A stretch of 64,000 nucleotides of DNA, from positions 1 to 64,000 of the forward strand of contig UQWK01000002.1 of assembly GCA_900544725.1 (NCBI GenBank), read 5' to 3'. Of the stretch, positions 33,281 to 42,341 are shown piece by piece. The DNA is from an uncultured Collinsella sp. GTDB taxonomy: Bacteria; Actinomycetota; Coriobacteriia; Coriobacteriales; Coriobacteriaceae. Made by a program: the position numbers and the translations under genes. How positions within the stretch are numbered: the stretch's first letter is position 1; each line of letters starts with the position of its first letter. A model generated the notes under the pieces. The model searched no databases, had not been told where the DNA came from, and saw only the letters and a program-made list of their open reading frames with translations.

Positions 33281-33637
33281 CTAATCGTCGGGGGTCTCGA
33301 TTTCGATACTTGCGATGTCGAGCTCGCGACCGTGCAGCAGGCGCACGTTGGCGCCGCCACACTGGGGACAGCGGCAATGAAAGCGGTCGTGATCGAAGAC
33401 CTCGCCGCAGCCCAGACACTCACTTTGTGGATGGACTTCCTCCACGGCAAGCTCGCAGCCGCGCGTGAGCGGGTCCTCGTCGCGAAACGTCTCCCATGCA
33501 AAGTCGAGCGCCTCGCGCACGACCTCGGTCATATCCCCGATACGTAGAGTAACCAAAACGGCGCGCGAGGCCCCCGCCCCACGCGCCGCGCGAATCACTG
33601 TATCGAGTATGCCGTTGACAATGCCAACCTCGTGCAT
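33281..33637 (-). CDS. hypA: hydrogenase nickel incorporation protein HypA
   Basis: A 118-residue metallochaperone. It starts MHEVGIVNGILDTV, with nickel-binding His2 and Glu3, and carries the zinc site CLGCGEVF plus CPQCGGANV. The family length is 110-120. It starts 6 bp after the tatC stop, so the two are co-transcribed. It works with HypB, 55 bp downstream. Confidence 0.95.
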   Translation of the reverse strand: MHEVGIVNGILDTVIRAARGAGASRAVLVTLRIGDMTEVVREALDFAWETFRDEDPLTRGCELAVEEVHPQSECLGCGEVFDHDRFHCRCPQCGGANVRLLHGRELDIASIEIETPDD

Positions 33638-33643
33638 ACCGAT

Positions 33644-34435
33644 TTACTCCTCGTCGTCCTCATCGTCCGAGAACAGGTCCAGACGACTCACGAACAAGCC
33701 CTCCTTGCCCTCGCGCGCGGTAATGACCACACGGGCGATGGCAAGCGAAATCTCGTAGAGCGAGAGCAGGGCGCCGTACATAAGGCCCAGGGTGACGGGC
33801 GAGCCGTCGGGCGTGATCACAGCCGAACCCACGAGCAGGCCAACGTATACGTAACGCCAGGCGCTGCGGAAGGCCGCGTAGGACACGATGTGGAAAACGG
33901 ACAGGTAAAAGATGATGAGCGGCAGCTCAAACGCCACACCAAAGCCGATCATAAAGAGCAGCTCCATGTTGACGTAGTTCTCCAGATCGGGCAGCGCCGT
34001 GGCGACGGCCGAAGTCTCGCCGATGAGCCACTCAAAGCCCGCCGGGATAATGATGAAGTAGCAGAAGATGGCACCCAGGAAGAACAGCACCGTCGAGGCG
34101 AGCACCGTGGGCACGACCCACTTGCGCTCGTTGGGGCGAAGCGCCGGCAGGAAAAACGCCAGAATCTGCCAGATGATCATGGGCGTGCACATGACCACGG
34201 CCATCTTGATGGCCAGCGAGAAGCGCAAGCCGAAGCCGCCGAGCGTGGTGGTGATGTAGAACTTACCATCCGGCACAAAGGAGCGAATGGGGTCTTCCAA
34301 GATATCGAGCACCACGGGCGTGGCGAAATACAGCACGATGGCTGCGGCAAACACCGAGACGACCACGATGGTCAGGCGGCGACGGAGCTCTCCCAGGTGA
34401 TCGAAGAGCGGCATTCGCGCAGGTCCAATAGGCAT
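33644..34435 (-). CDS. tatC: Sec-independent protein translocase TatC
   Basis: A 263-residue membrane protein with six predicted membrane segments. Family landmarks are MPLFDHLGELRRRL at the start (signal-peptide receptor site), TPMIIWQILAFFLPALRPNERKW and GVAFELPLIIFYL. It recognises twin-arginine signals. The ATG overlaps the tatA stop (TAATG). The last ~20 residues are acidic. With hypA and hypB it points to export of folded cofactor enzymes, such as a Tat-exported hydrogenase (inference). Confidence 0.96.
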   Translation of the reverse strand: MPIGPARMPLFDHLGELRRRLTIVVVSVFAAAIVLYFATPVVLDILEDPIRSFVPDGKFYITTTLGGFGLRFSLAIKMAVVMCTPMIIWQILAFFLPALRPNERKWVVPTVLASTVLFFLGAIFCYFIIIPAGFEWLIGETSAVATALPDLENYVNMELLFMIGFGVAFELPLIIFYLSVFHIVSYAAFRSAWRYVYVGLLVGSAVITPDGSPVTLGLMYGALLSLYEISLAIARVVITAREGKEGLFVSRLDLFSDDEDDEE

Positions 34436-35022
34436 TACTCATCGCCTCCCTTCGGGGCATCGGCAGCGGCATCGTCCTCGGCCTCGAGCTCGCGGGCGAG
34501 CTGGTCGACGACGGCCTTGCGCTTGCGGGGACGACGGGCATAGAGGTCGGCCGTCGTGGGCTCTGCCGGCTCGGGCTCGGACTCCGGCTCTGCAGCAGGC
34601 TCGGACTCGACGACAGGCTCGGCGGCAGCGGCAGGCTCGGCACCCTCGGCCTCGGACTCCTCAGCAGCACCCTCGCCCTCGGCGACAGCCTCGCTCGCGG
34701 CCTTCTCGGCAGCAAGACGGGCACGACGCTCGGCAAAGGTCTCCTTCTTGGCAGGCGCTGCCGTCTCGGCGGCATCCTCATCCGCGTCGGAATCGTCGTC
34801 GGTCGCAGCAGCCTTCTTGGGCTTGACCGGGGCCGACGCGGCCTCGCTCACCGGATCGATAATCTCGGACTGAACAACGGCCGTCATCTTTTCCTGCGTC
34901 TCGCGGAACTGACGGATGGCACGGCCGATCGTGCGGCCCATCTGCGGGAGCTTATCCGGGCCAAACAGCAAAAAGCCGAAGACCACGATGATCGCGAGCT
35001 CACCCTCTCCAATACCAAACAC
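34435..35022 (-). CDS. tatA: TatA/TatB-family translocase component with long acidic tail
   Basis: A 195-residue protein. The N-terminus FGIGEGELAIIVVFGFLLFGP is the Tat membrane helix followed by the amphipathic helix DKLPQMGRTIGRAIRQF. The rest (~60-195) is Glu/Ala/Pro-rich low complexity, for example AEPESEPEPAEPTTADL, with a final basic RRPRKRKA patch. Single TatA-TatC systems are common in Gram-positives. The start is GTG 35022, with GGAGG 5 nt upstream; an ATG at +1 in another frame does not fit. Confidence 0.92.
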   Translation of the reverse strand: MFGIGEGELAIIVVFGFLLFGPDKLPQMGRTIGRAIRQFRETQEKMTAVVQSEIIDPVSEAASAPVKPKKAAATDDDSDADEDAAETAAPAKKETFAERRARLAAEKAASEAVAEGEGAAEESEAEGAEPAAAAEPVVESEPAAEPESEPEPAEPTTADLYARRPRKRKAVVDQLARELEAEDDAAADAPKGGDE

Positions 35023-35176
35023 ACATACCTCCAAGGCTCGATGTGAGTCGAGCCCGCACCGCGCCATTCGGCCGGAACTCGTCTATTCATTCGGTCAAGT
35101 ATAGCGCCCGGACGCCAAAACGTCCGAGCGCATCACAAACATATGCCAAACGGCACGGCCCTTTTGGGGCGAAAAC

Positions 35177-35491
35177 TTATGCCGCGGTGATCGAAATCTC
35201 CTGGTCGACGCCCAGCAGCTGAACCACGCGCATCACCGGAGACTGCACGTTGACGCAGCTAAAGCGCTTGCCGTGGTCGACCGCGTGGTGTGCGGCGCCC
35301 ACGAGCACGCCAATGCCCGTCGAATCAATATAGCTCACCTGGGCAAAATCGAGCTCAACGGCCTCGGTGGGCTGCTCGAGCGCCAGGTCGATGGCGTTGC
35401 GCAAGCTATCGGCATTCGAGATGTCGATCTCGCCGGCAACCTTGATGGTGTAGAGCTCCGGCGTGGGGTTGGTGGAAATACCCAAATCCAT
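35177..35491 (-). CDS. STAS-domain anti-sigma-factor antagonist
   Basis: A 104-residue single-domain STAS protein of the SpoIIAA/RsbV type. VSYIDSTGIGVLVGA carries Ser57 of the phosphorylation loop. Partner kinases of the RsbW/SpoIIAB type are not next to it, so its switch circuit lies elsewhere. It stands alone between tatA and the aminotransferase, with its own AAAGGAG ribosome site. Confidence 0.9.
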   Translation of the reverse strand: MDLGISTNPTPELYTIKVAGEIDISNADSLRNAIDLALEQPTEAVELDFAQVSYIDSTGIGVLVGAAHHAVDHGKRFSCVNVQSPVMRVVQLLGVDQEISITAA

Positions 35492-35542
35492 ATATACGCT
35501 CCTTTGCGTAGCGAGAGTGCGGACAGTGCAGGGTCGCGCGTG

Positions 35543-36847
35543 CTAGGCGCGCTCGGCGCGTGCCAGCTCGGCGGCGACGAGCTTAACGGCCAGCACCAGC
35601 ACGTCGAGCGCGGCCTCCAGGTCCTCGACCGTGGGATAGCTCGGCGCGATGCGGATGTTGGTGTCGCGCGGGTCCTTGCCATAGGGCCAGGTAGCACCGG
35701 CCGGCGTGAGCTTAACACCCAGCTCGGCGCAGAGCGTGGCAACCTTCTGGGCCGAGCCCTCGGGACCATCGAAGCTCACGAAGTAACCGCCGCGGGGATG
35801 CGTCCAGGTGGCACAGCCTGTGTCGCCCAGGCCCTCGGTGAGCTTGCGCTCGACGGCCTCAAAGCGGGGGCGCAGGAACTCGGCATGCTTTTTCATGTGC
35901 TCCTTGACTGCCTCGATGGTGGGAAGGAAGCGCACGTGACGCAGCTGGTTGAGCTTGTCGGCGCTGATCAGACCGGCCTTCAGACGCTTGGAGAACTCGG
36001 CGATCACAGCGGGGCTCGCGCCGATAAAGCCGATGCCGGCGCCCGGGAAGGTGATCTTGGACGTCGAGGCGAAGGCCACCACGCGGTCCTCGGTGCCTGC
36101 CGCGCGGGCGAGGTCAAAGATGTTTGCGAGCTCGTCGGTCTCGTCGTACAGGTCGTGCACGCAGTAGGCGTTGTCCCAGAAGATGCGGAAATCGGGCGCG
36201 GCCGTGGGCATCTCGACCAGGCGGCGCACGGTGTCCTCGCTAAAGGTGATGCCCGTGGGGTTGGAATACTTGGGCACGCACCAGATACCCTTGATGGAAT
36301 CGTCGGCGGCAACGAGGCGCTCGATCTCGTCCATGTCGGGGCCGTTGTCGGTCATCGCGACGGGGACGTTCTCGATGCCCAAGTCGGCGGTGATGCCAAA
36401 GTGGCGATCGTAGCCGGGAACGGGGCACAGGAACTTGACCTTCTTGCCGTCGTGCGCGGCCTCGTAGGCGTCCCAGGGCTCGCTGCCGCACGAGCCGCAG
36501 CGCCAGAACATGCCGGCGATGTCGTGCTCGATCAGCAGGCTCGACGAACCCAGTACGAGTGTCTGCTCGGCGGGGCAACCCAGGAACTCCCCTGCCAGTT
36601 TGCGTGCCGAGGGAATGCCCTCAAAGCAGCCGTAGTTGGAGCAGTCGACGTTGCCATCGTGCAGATCGGCGTCGGCGTTGAGGATATCGAGCATGGGGCG
36701 CGAGATGTCCACCTGGGAGGGCGACGGCTTGCCGCGGGCCATATCGAGCGCCAGGCCCTTGGCCTTGACCTCAGCGACCTCGGCTTTGAGGGCCTCGATG
36801 GCGGCATCGAGTTCGGTGGTTTCCATCTTCTGGTAGATCGTCTGCAT
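35543..36847 (-). CDS. class I aminotransferase, MocR/aspartate-like subgroup
   Basis: A 434-residue PLP enzyme. LALDMARGKPSPSQVDIS at the start and the VPKYSNPTGITFSE loop are typical of the PF12897-type subgroup often named aspartate aminotransferase; FASTSKITFPGAGIGFIG carries the PLP lysine and RIAPSYPTVEDLEAALDVL the carboxylate arginine. It has no N-terminal GntR domain, so it is the enzyme alone. Substrate specificity cannot be read. It is a single gene, downstream of nothing in line. Confidence 0.85.
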   Translation of the reverse strand: MQTIYQKMETTELDAAIEALKAEVAEVKAKGLALDMARGKPSPSQVDISRPMLDILNADADLHDGNVDCSNYGCFEGIPSARKLAGEFLGCPAEQTLVLGSSSLLIEHDIAGMFWRCGSCGSEPWDAYEAAHDGKKVKFLCPVPGYDRHFGITADLGIENVPVAMTDNGPDMDEIERLVAADDSIKGIWCVPKYSNPTGITFSEDTVRRLVEMPTAAPDFRIFWDNAYCVHDLYDETDELANIFDLARAAGTEDRVVAFASTSKITFPGAGIGFIGASPAVIAEFSKRLKAGLISADKLNQLRHVRFLPTIEAVKEHMKKHAEFLRPRFEAVERKLTEGLGDTGCATWTHPRGGYFVSFDGPEGSAQKVATLCAELGVKLTPAGATWPYGKDPRDTNIRIAPSYPTVEDLEAALDVLVLAVKLVAAELARAERA

Positions 36848-36997
36848 GGGGTGCGACCTTTCGCGAAGCGGTACGTTGCAGTTCGTCTAAGTATAGACCG
36901 CCACCGCCGCAACGTTATGAAGCCGTGATAGATTAAGTACATTGCAATGAATTACGAATCGCCGCGCATGCCGGCGTGGGGCGCCCAAGGAGGCACT

Positions 36998-37252
36998 ATG
37001 GAGTACGGATCGTTCCAGGCCGAGGAATTCGGCGACCTGCAGCGCCTGGTCGACGGACTGTTTTACGACCGCCACGCCATCGACCGCCTGGACCTGATCG
37101 TACAGGCCGAGATCTTGGACTTGGCGCCCGACCTCATGGAAATCGTGAACCTCTTGCCACCCGGCTACTACGATCGCCAGTCGCTTTGCGACCAGCTCAA
37201 CTCCGCCTTGGCCGCCCACGGCTGGGGCGCCGTCTACGGAACGGTGGAATAA
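36998..37252 (+). CDS. small acidic protein of unknown function
   Basis: An 84-residue soluble protein (MEYGSFQAEEFGDLQRLVD, then LMEIVNLLPPGYYDRQSL). No membrane segment, metal motif or known domain is visible. The ATG at 36998 has AAGGAGG 4-5 nt upstream, and codon use is like its neighbours, so I take it as real. It is monocistronic, followed 18 bp later by the GTCATTGGGG repeat and TIR element 2. Confidence 0.7.
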   Translation: MEYGSFQAEEFGDLQRLVDGLFYDRHAIDRLDLIVQAEILDLAPDLMEIVNLLPPGYYDRQSLCDQLNSALAAHGWGAVYGTVE

Positions 37253-37270
37253 GCCTAGTCATTGGGGTCA

Positions 37271-37499
37271 GTGTGCAAAAAAGGCAAATATGAGTACTGT
37301 TACCTTTTTAGTAGCAGCGATTTTTGGCAAAAACAGCCCGCTTTGGCCTTGTTCGCCCTCATTATGAGGACCTCGTCGTCAGTTCCTAATCTACCGGTCA
37401 CTCGTTAACGTACAAGAAGCACGTTATTGTCCATTATTTTTCGCGCATAAAATGAAACGCCGTTTGTGACAGTACTCACAAACGGCGTTTTTTGCACAC
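37271..37499. repeat. TIR element, copy 2 (229 bp)
   Basis: The left end GTGTGCAAAAAA then GGCAAATATGAGTACTGT is mirrored by the right end, whose reverse complement begins GTGTGCAAAAAACGCCG and continues with TGAGTACTGT. The right part forms a perfect hairpin, AACGCCGTTTGTGA with TCACAAACGGCGTT, then TTTT. It lies between two convergent genes. Copy 3 has exactly the same length. Confidence 0.85.
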
Positions 37500-37539
37500 G
37501 AGGGTATCCGGGGCACATCCAGCGCCTATTTTTACGCTC

Positions 37540-38898
37540 TTACTCGTCCTTGGGCGCGGGATGTTTGCAGACCACGCTCATGTAGATCATGCCGAGCACG
37601 GCAGCGGTGACCGAACCGGCGAGAATTGCGGCCTTTGCGGCCAGAACCTCAAACTGGGCCGTTGGGAAGGCGAGGCCGCTGATGAGAATCGACATGGTAA
37701 AGCCAATACCGCCCAGAATGCCCACGCCGGCAATCATGTGCCAGTTGACATTGTGCGGCAGCTCGGAAATCTTGAGCTTAACCAGGGCAAACGTCATGCC
37801 AAAGATACCGATCGGCTTACCCAGCAGCATGCCAAAGTACACACCGAGCGTCACCGGATCGGTGAGCAGCGTGCTCATGTCCACGCCCACCAGGCGAACC
37901 TGCGCATTCACGAACGCAAAGATCGGCAGAATCACAAAGTTGACCGGCGTGGAAATCAGGCGCTCCATGCGGATGAGCGGCGGGGTCACGCGGTGCATGA
38001 CACGCTCGACCTTGGTGGTCGAGACGGTAAAGTCGTGCTGACCCAGGATGTGTGCCTCGTCGTCGTAGCGGTCGTCGAGCAGCGGCAGGCACTCGCCCAG
38101 CCAATCGGTGAGGCTGTCGAGCTTGACGCCGCACTTGGCCGGGATGGTAAAGGCCAGGATGACGCCGGCGAGCGTGGCGTGCACACCGCTCTTGAACATG
38201 CAGAACCACAACAGCAGACCCAGTACCGAATACGGGGCAAGGCGGTAATGCTGCGTCTTGTTGAGCCACACGAGCGCGCAGGTCACAAGCGCGGCGGCGC
38301 CCAACCAAAACGGATTGGGGCTCTGACCGTAGAAGATGGCGATGGCGGCGATAGAGATGAGGTCGTCGGCGATGGCGAGCGTCGAGAAGAACACGCGCAC
38401 GCCGTTGGGCACGCGATTGCCCAAAAGCGACAGCACGCCCAGTGCGAAGGCAATATCGGTTGCCATGGGGATGGCCCAACCGTTGTGGGCGCCGGCATGG
38501 TTAAAGATCAGGTAGATGCAGGCGGGAACGACGACGCCACCCACGGCCGCCAGCATGGGAAGCATGGCCTGACGCGGATTCTTGAGCTCGCCGACCGTCA
38601 TCTCGTACTTAAGCTCGATGCCCACCAGCAAAAAGAAAATCGCCATGAGGAAGTCGTTGACGAAAAGCTCAACGGTGAGACCGGCCGTAAGGTTGCCCAG
38701 ACCCACATACAGCGGGGTCTCCAAAAAGTGATGGATGGCCTCGTAGGCATCGGTATTGGCGCAAATGACGGCGGCGATGGCGGCGAAGACCATGACGGCG
38801 GCGGAAATCGTGCCGTTCTCGGCGATGCGCTCCCAGATATCGTGACGCTCAAAGCGCTTGCGCTCACGAACGTTGAACAGCTGCTCAGTTGCTGCCAT
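37540..38898 (-). CDS. nhaA: Na+/H+ antiporter NhaA
   Basis: A 452-residue polytopic membrane protein with about 12 hydrophobic segments. NhaA landmarks: FFLLVGIELKYEMTVGEL (~91-108), PMATDIAFALGVLSLLG (~144-160), and STLAIADDLISIAAIAIFYG with the ion-binding aspartate pair in the ADD of segment V; GKPIGIFGMT follows. The C-terminal GGIGFTMSILISGLAF is also typical. E. coli NhaA is 388 residues; a loop near ~270-310 accounts for most of the difference. It exports sodium for protons at alkaline pH. Confidence 0.93.
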   Translation of the reverse strand: MAATEQLFNVRERKRFERHDIWERIAENGTISAAVMVFAAIAAVICANTDAYEAIHHFLETPLYVGLGNLTAGLTVELFVNDFLMAIFFLLVGIELKYEMTVGELKNPRQAMLPMLAAVGGVVVPACIYLIFNHAGAHNGWAIPMATDIAFALGVLSLLGNRVPNGVRVFFSTLAIADDLISIAAIAIFYGQSPNPFWLGAAALVTCALVWLNKTQHYRLAPYSVLGLLLWFCMFKSGVHATLAGVILAFTIPAKCGVKLDSLTDWLGECLPLLDDRYDDEAHILGQHDFTVSTTKVERVMHRVTPPLIRMERLISTPVNFVILPIFAFVNAQVRLVGVDMSTLLTDPVTLGVYFGMLLGKPIGIFGMTFALVKLKISELPHNVNWHMIAGVGILGGIGFTMSILISGLAFPTAQFEVLAAKAAILAGSVTAAVLGMIYMSVVCKHPAPKDE

Positions 38899-39105
38899 GG
38901 GCGGCTCCTTTCACGGGATGGCTCCCGTCTTAAAAAAGCACGGCCCGCCCAAGTGGCGGCGCCGCGCTCTAACGTATTACGCTTGCATCTAGCCTACCCT
39001 GCACGACAAGCGCGCAGGTGCGGCCGAAAAGCGGAACCACAGGTTGAACATTATTTGCTCAACGGCACGGGCACGCCTGTCCAAGAGACGATGCGGCGCC
39101 GTGCA

Positions 39106-39147
39106 CAAAAAACGACCGGAGCGCGGGGCGTCCGCGGTCCGGTCGTC
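39106..39147 (-). terminator. terminator after ppaC
   Basis: On the minus strand ACGACCGGACCGCGGACG pairs with CGCGCTCCGGTCGT, followed by TTTTTTG, 20 bp after the ppaC stop. Confidence 0.85.
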
Positions 39148-39166
39148 GGTGTTAGGTCAAAAGAAC

Positions 39167-40090
39167 CTAGCAGGCGGCCATGATGGGGGCAGCGACCTGC
39201 TTCTTACGGGAGAGGACGCCCGGCATCCAGACGCCGTCGTGCTCGTCGGCAATGCCCAGGCCCTTCTGAGCAGCCTCGGTCTCGCCCTCGAGCAGGACCT
39301 GCGAGCCCTCCTCCATGATGTCGGTGATGCACAGGACAATGCCGTCAGCACCCTTCTCGGCGGCGTAGGCGCGCATGGCCTCGCGGATCTCGTCGATCAT
39401 ACCGAGCGCACGGCTCTTGTCGACGGTCTCGTACTGGCCGATGAGCAGCTTCTTGCCGGCGGGCTCGAACATCTTGATGTCGTTGCCGACCATCTCGGCT
39501 GCGGTGAAGGAGCCGGACGGACGGGTAAGGAAGACCTCCATGCCAAACTTGACCGGGTCGACGCCCACCTGCTCGCCGAGCTTGGCGGCGACGGCGCGGT
39601 CGACATCGGTGGTGGTGGGGCTCTTGAGCATGAGCGTGTCGGTCATCATGGCCGAGAGCAGCAGCTTGGCCTGGACGTCGGAAAGCTCAACGCCGAGCAC
39701 GCCGGCGAGCTTGGTGACGATGGTGCAGCTGGAGCCCCAGGGCAGGCAGATGTAGTGCAGCGAGCCGGCGGTCTCGAAGTCGCCGATGCGGTGATGGTCG
39801 ACGACACCAAAGACCGTGGCGTCCTTAAGGCCGGCGACGGACTGGGCGGACTCGTTGTGGTCGGTGAGGACGACGAGCTGACCGGCCTCGACGGACTCGA
39901 TCACGCGGGGCTCGGCAATGCCGGCGTCGGCGAGCAGCTTGGCGGACTCGGCCGGAAGCTGACCAAGGGCACAGGCCTCGTAGGTGTTGCCGGCATACTC
40001 AACCTGGTTGAGCAGCTGGGACAGGACGACGGCACTCATGATGGCGTCGTTATCGGGGTTCTGGTGACCAAAGACAAGAACGTTTGCCAT
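39167..40090 (-). CDS. ppaC: manganese-dependent inorganic pyrophosphatase (family II)
   Basis: A 307-residue DHH-family enzyme. It has GHQNPDNDAIMSAV near the start, VVLTDHNE, the VFGVVDHHRIGDF motif, and the DHHA2 domain with a terminal SRKKQVAAPIM substrate lysine block. Family II enzymes usually read NPDTDAI; here NPDNDAI. It removes pyrophosphate from biosynthetic reactions. It is a single gene with a terminator. Confidence 0.95.
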   Translation of the reverse strand: MANVLVFGHQNPDNDAIMSAVVLSQLLNQVEYAGNTYEACALGQLPAESAKLLADAGIAEPRVIESVEAGQLVVLTDHNESAQSVAGLKDATVFGVVDHHRIGDFETAGSLHYICLPWGSSCTIVTKLAGVLGVELSDVQAKLLLSAMMTDTLMLKSPTTTDVDRAVAAKLGEQVGVDPVKFGMEVFLTRPSGSFTAAEMVGNDIKMFEPAGKKLLIGQYETVDKSRALGMIDEIREAMRAYAAEKGADGIVLCITDIMEEGSQVLLEGETEAAQKGLGIADEHDGVWMPGVLSRKKQVAAPIMAAC

Positions 40091-40212
40091 GGGTTTCCTC
40101 CACTTGATATGTGTACTTAGACGTAGCTATGGTAGCACGCCGATGCCGAGCCTTCGCAGACGGAAGGGCCACAGCATATTTTGGGGCAGGCATGGGGACC
40201 AAGACTATCCCT

Positions 40213-40246
40213 TTTGCACCGTGTTGGTGCAAAGTAACCTGACCCC
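40213..40246. repeat. short palindromic repeat of the GGTGCAAA/CCTGACCCC family
   Basis: TTTGCACC and GGTGCAAA form an 8-bp stem, followed by GTAACCTGACCCC. Related to 46700-46734. It lies 11 bp before the ROK kinase stop. Confidence 0.55.
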
Positions 40247-40256
40247 CTTGTACCAG

Positions 40257-41210
40257 CTATTTACCGGCGGCGCGCAGGGCTACGTAGGCGGCGCCGATGA
40301 TGCCAGCATCGTTGCCGAGCGAAGCGACCTTAATGGGCGTCTCGCGTGAGGCGGAAAGCGCGTAGCGCTGGAAGTGCTCGCGGACCTTGTCGAGGTAGAC
40401 ATCGGCCGAAGCGGACGCGCCGCCACCGATCAGGAACATCTCGGGGTCAACCACGTTGGCAATAAGCGCCAGGGCACGGCCGAGATAGTCGGCCATGGTA
40501 TCGGCAGCTGCCAGCGCGAGCTTGTCACCCTCGCGGCAGGCCTGGAACACGTCCTTGGAATCAGAAGGCCCGGTGAGCTCGATGGGCTCGACGCCCGCTT
40601 TCTTGCACTCAGCAAGGTAGTTGCTCACCACGCCGGTGGCGCTGGAATACTGCTCCAGATGGCCATGACCGCCACAGCCGCAGGTGCGCTCCTCAGCCGG
40701 GTTCAGGCACATGTGGCCAATCTCGCCGCCAGCACCCACAACGCCCGACACCACGTCGCCGTTAACGATAACGCCGCCGCCCACGCCGGTACCAATGGTG
40801 ACCATCACCACGTTCTGTACGCCCTTGGCGGAGCCGAGCCAGGCCTCGCCCATGGCAGCGGCGTTGGCATCGTTCTCGTACTTAACGACCGCGTCGGGGC
40901 AGTGCTTTTGAATGGCGACCCTCAGCTCGGGCAGGTTAATGGCAATGTTGGCCTTGACCTTGGCATCGCCCGATGCCGGGATGGGGCACGGAACGGCCAG
41001 GCCAATGCCTGCCACAAAGGCACGCGGAATCTGCGCCTTGGCGACCACCTGGTCGATGGCCTCGGTCACTGCGGCAAAGCCCGCGGCGTCAACGATGGGA
41101 GGCGTAGGCACACTGGCCTTGGCCAGCAGGTTACCGTCCTCGTCGAACAGGCCCTCCTTAACCGAAGTGCCGCCGACGTCAATGCCGATGTAGTACTGCT
41201 TAGGTTCCAT
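40257..41210 (-). CDS. ROK-family sugar kinase, probably glucokinase
   Basis: A 317-residue kinase. The start YYIGIDVGGTSVKEGLFDE is the ATP phosphate loop; VKYENDANAAAMGEAWLGSA carries the catalytic aspartate, and VTIGTGVGGGVIVNG and GEIGHMCLNP follow. The zinc motif reads CGCGGHGHLEQ, where the family usually has a cysteine in place of the last His. Glucokinase is likely; N-acetylglucosamine or mannose kinase are alternatives. The ATG at 41210 follows AAAGGTG. Confidence 0.85.
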   Translation of the reverse strand: MEPKQYYIGIDVGGTSVKEGLFDEDGNLLAKASVPTPPIVDAAGFAAVTEAIDQVVAKAQIPRAFVAGIGLAVPCPIPASGDAKVKANIAINLPELRVAIQKHCPDAVVKYENDANAAAMGEAWLGSAKGVQNVVMVTIGTGVGGGVIVNGDVVSGVVGAGGEIGHMCLNPAEERTCGCGGHGHLEQYSSATGVVSNYLAECKKAGVEPIELTGPSDSKDVFQACREGDKLALAAADTMADYLGRALALIANVVDPEMFLIGGGASASADVYLDKVREHFQRYALSASRETPIKVASLGNDAGIIGAAYVALRAAGK

Positions 41211-41547
41211 GGGAGCCCACCTTTCTCGTTTAAACATTGCCTGTATGGTACCGCTCCCAAGGCAAAAACCTACCAAAAAGGGACAGGTTTGTTTTGGCAG
41301 GTTTTATCTGGGGAAACGCAGAGTACGAGATTCGGTTCGCTGGCCGCTATATCGGTTCGGTCCCGTCCTCGGACCGATCATTCCTCAACACGACACTACT
41401 CAGATGTTTATCATTTAAAACGCTCTGATTTTACAAGCGGGGCGTCTTTTGATTTTATCTTTCTCGAACTTTTCAATAGCTCAATAGAGATACTTAGGCG
41501 TTGACTATACTTTCTTTTATTCTCAATCAAGTTGGAAAGGGGGTTCC

Positions 41548-42267
41548 ATGATTCCCAAATACGAGGCGATAGCTGCAGATATTCGTCGGAGTATTGAGGA
41601 TGGCGCTCTTAAACCTGGCGACAAGCTTCCCACCGTCGTTGAGTTCTGCGAGCTCTATAGCGTTTCCAAAATCACCGTCAAACGAGCTATTGAACAAATC
41701 ACCGAGGAAGGCCTTATTACCAGCCGGCGCGGATCGGGTACCTACGTTAAGGACACGGCGGGACTTCCCGGCCAGGCGTTTTTCCAGGGCAAAAACGACC
41801 GTGCCCAAGGTTTTTCGTATGAGCACCGCGGGGAGAAGGTTACCTCGGTGGTCTACGATTTCTCGATTGTTAATCCACCAGCGGACATCGCAGCCCAGCT
41901 AGGAATTGCCGAGGATGACTTTGCCTATCACATCGTGCGCGTGCGTCAGGCCGACGAGAAGCCCATCGTTATCGAGTACACCTACATGCCCCTCGAGCTG
42001 ATTCCGGGCCTTAAAAAGAAGGACCTGTACGAATCGCTCTACCGCTTCATCCGCGAGCAATGTGGGCTGAAGATTTCGAGCTTCCACCGTACCATTCGCG
42101 CCGTGGCAGCAACCGAGGAAGAAGCCGAGCGTCTGGACACCAAACCTGGCTCTCCCCTGCTCGAGCTCACCCAGATTGGCTTTTTGGACAGCGGCGCCGC
42201 CTTTGAGTATTCGACCTCGCGCAACGTCGGCGACCGCTTTGAGTTGCACAATGTAACGTTGGCGTAG
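41548..42267 (+). CDS. GntR/HutC-family transcriptional regulator
   Basis: A 239-residue regulator with an N-terminal winged helix (AADIRRSIEDGALKPGDKLP, VSKITVKRAIEQI, SRRGSGTYV) and a C-terminal UTRA domain (~95-235; FAYHIVRVRQADEKPIVIEY, LLELTQIGFLDSGAAFEYS). It directly precedes manA by 74 bp on the same strand, which suggests control of mannose or related sugar phosphates (inference). The preceding 330 bp is AT-rich and probably holds its promoter; no clear palindrome was found. Confidence 0.9.
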   Translation: MIPKYEAIAADIRRSIEDGALKPGDKLPTVVEFCELYSVSKITVKRAIEQITEEGLITSRRGSGTYVKDTAGLPGQAFFQGKNDRAQGFSYEHRGEKVTSVVYDFSIVNPPADIAAQLGIAEDDFAYHIVRVRQADEKPIVIEYTYMPLELIPGLKKKDLYESLYRFIREQCGLKISSFHRTIRAVAATEEEAERLDTKPGSPLLELTQIGFLDSGAAFEYSTSRNVGDRFELHNVTLA

Positions 42268-42341
42268 GTTTTTGTAGTCATGCGGGCGCTCGTTTTGCGC
42301 TGCTTTGCGCGGCGCCCGCGCAACACAATGGAGGTATGAAT

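Noticed and set aside
40091..40256. Riboswitch candidate near the ppaC and ROK genes
   Set aside because: Only a short repeat palindrome is present; no multi-helix aptamer could be drawn.
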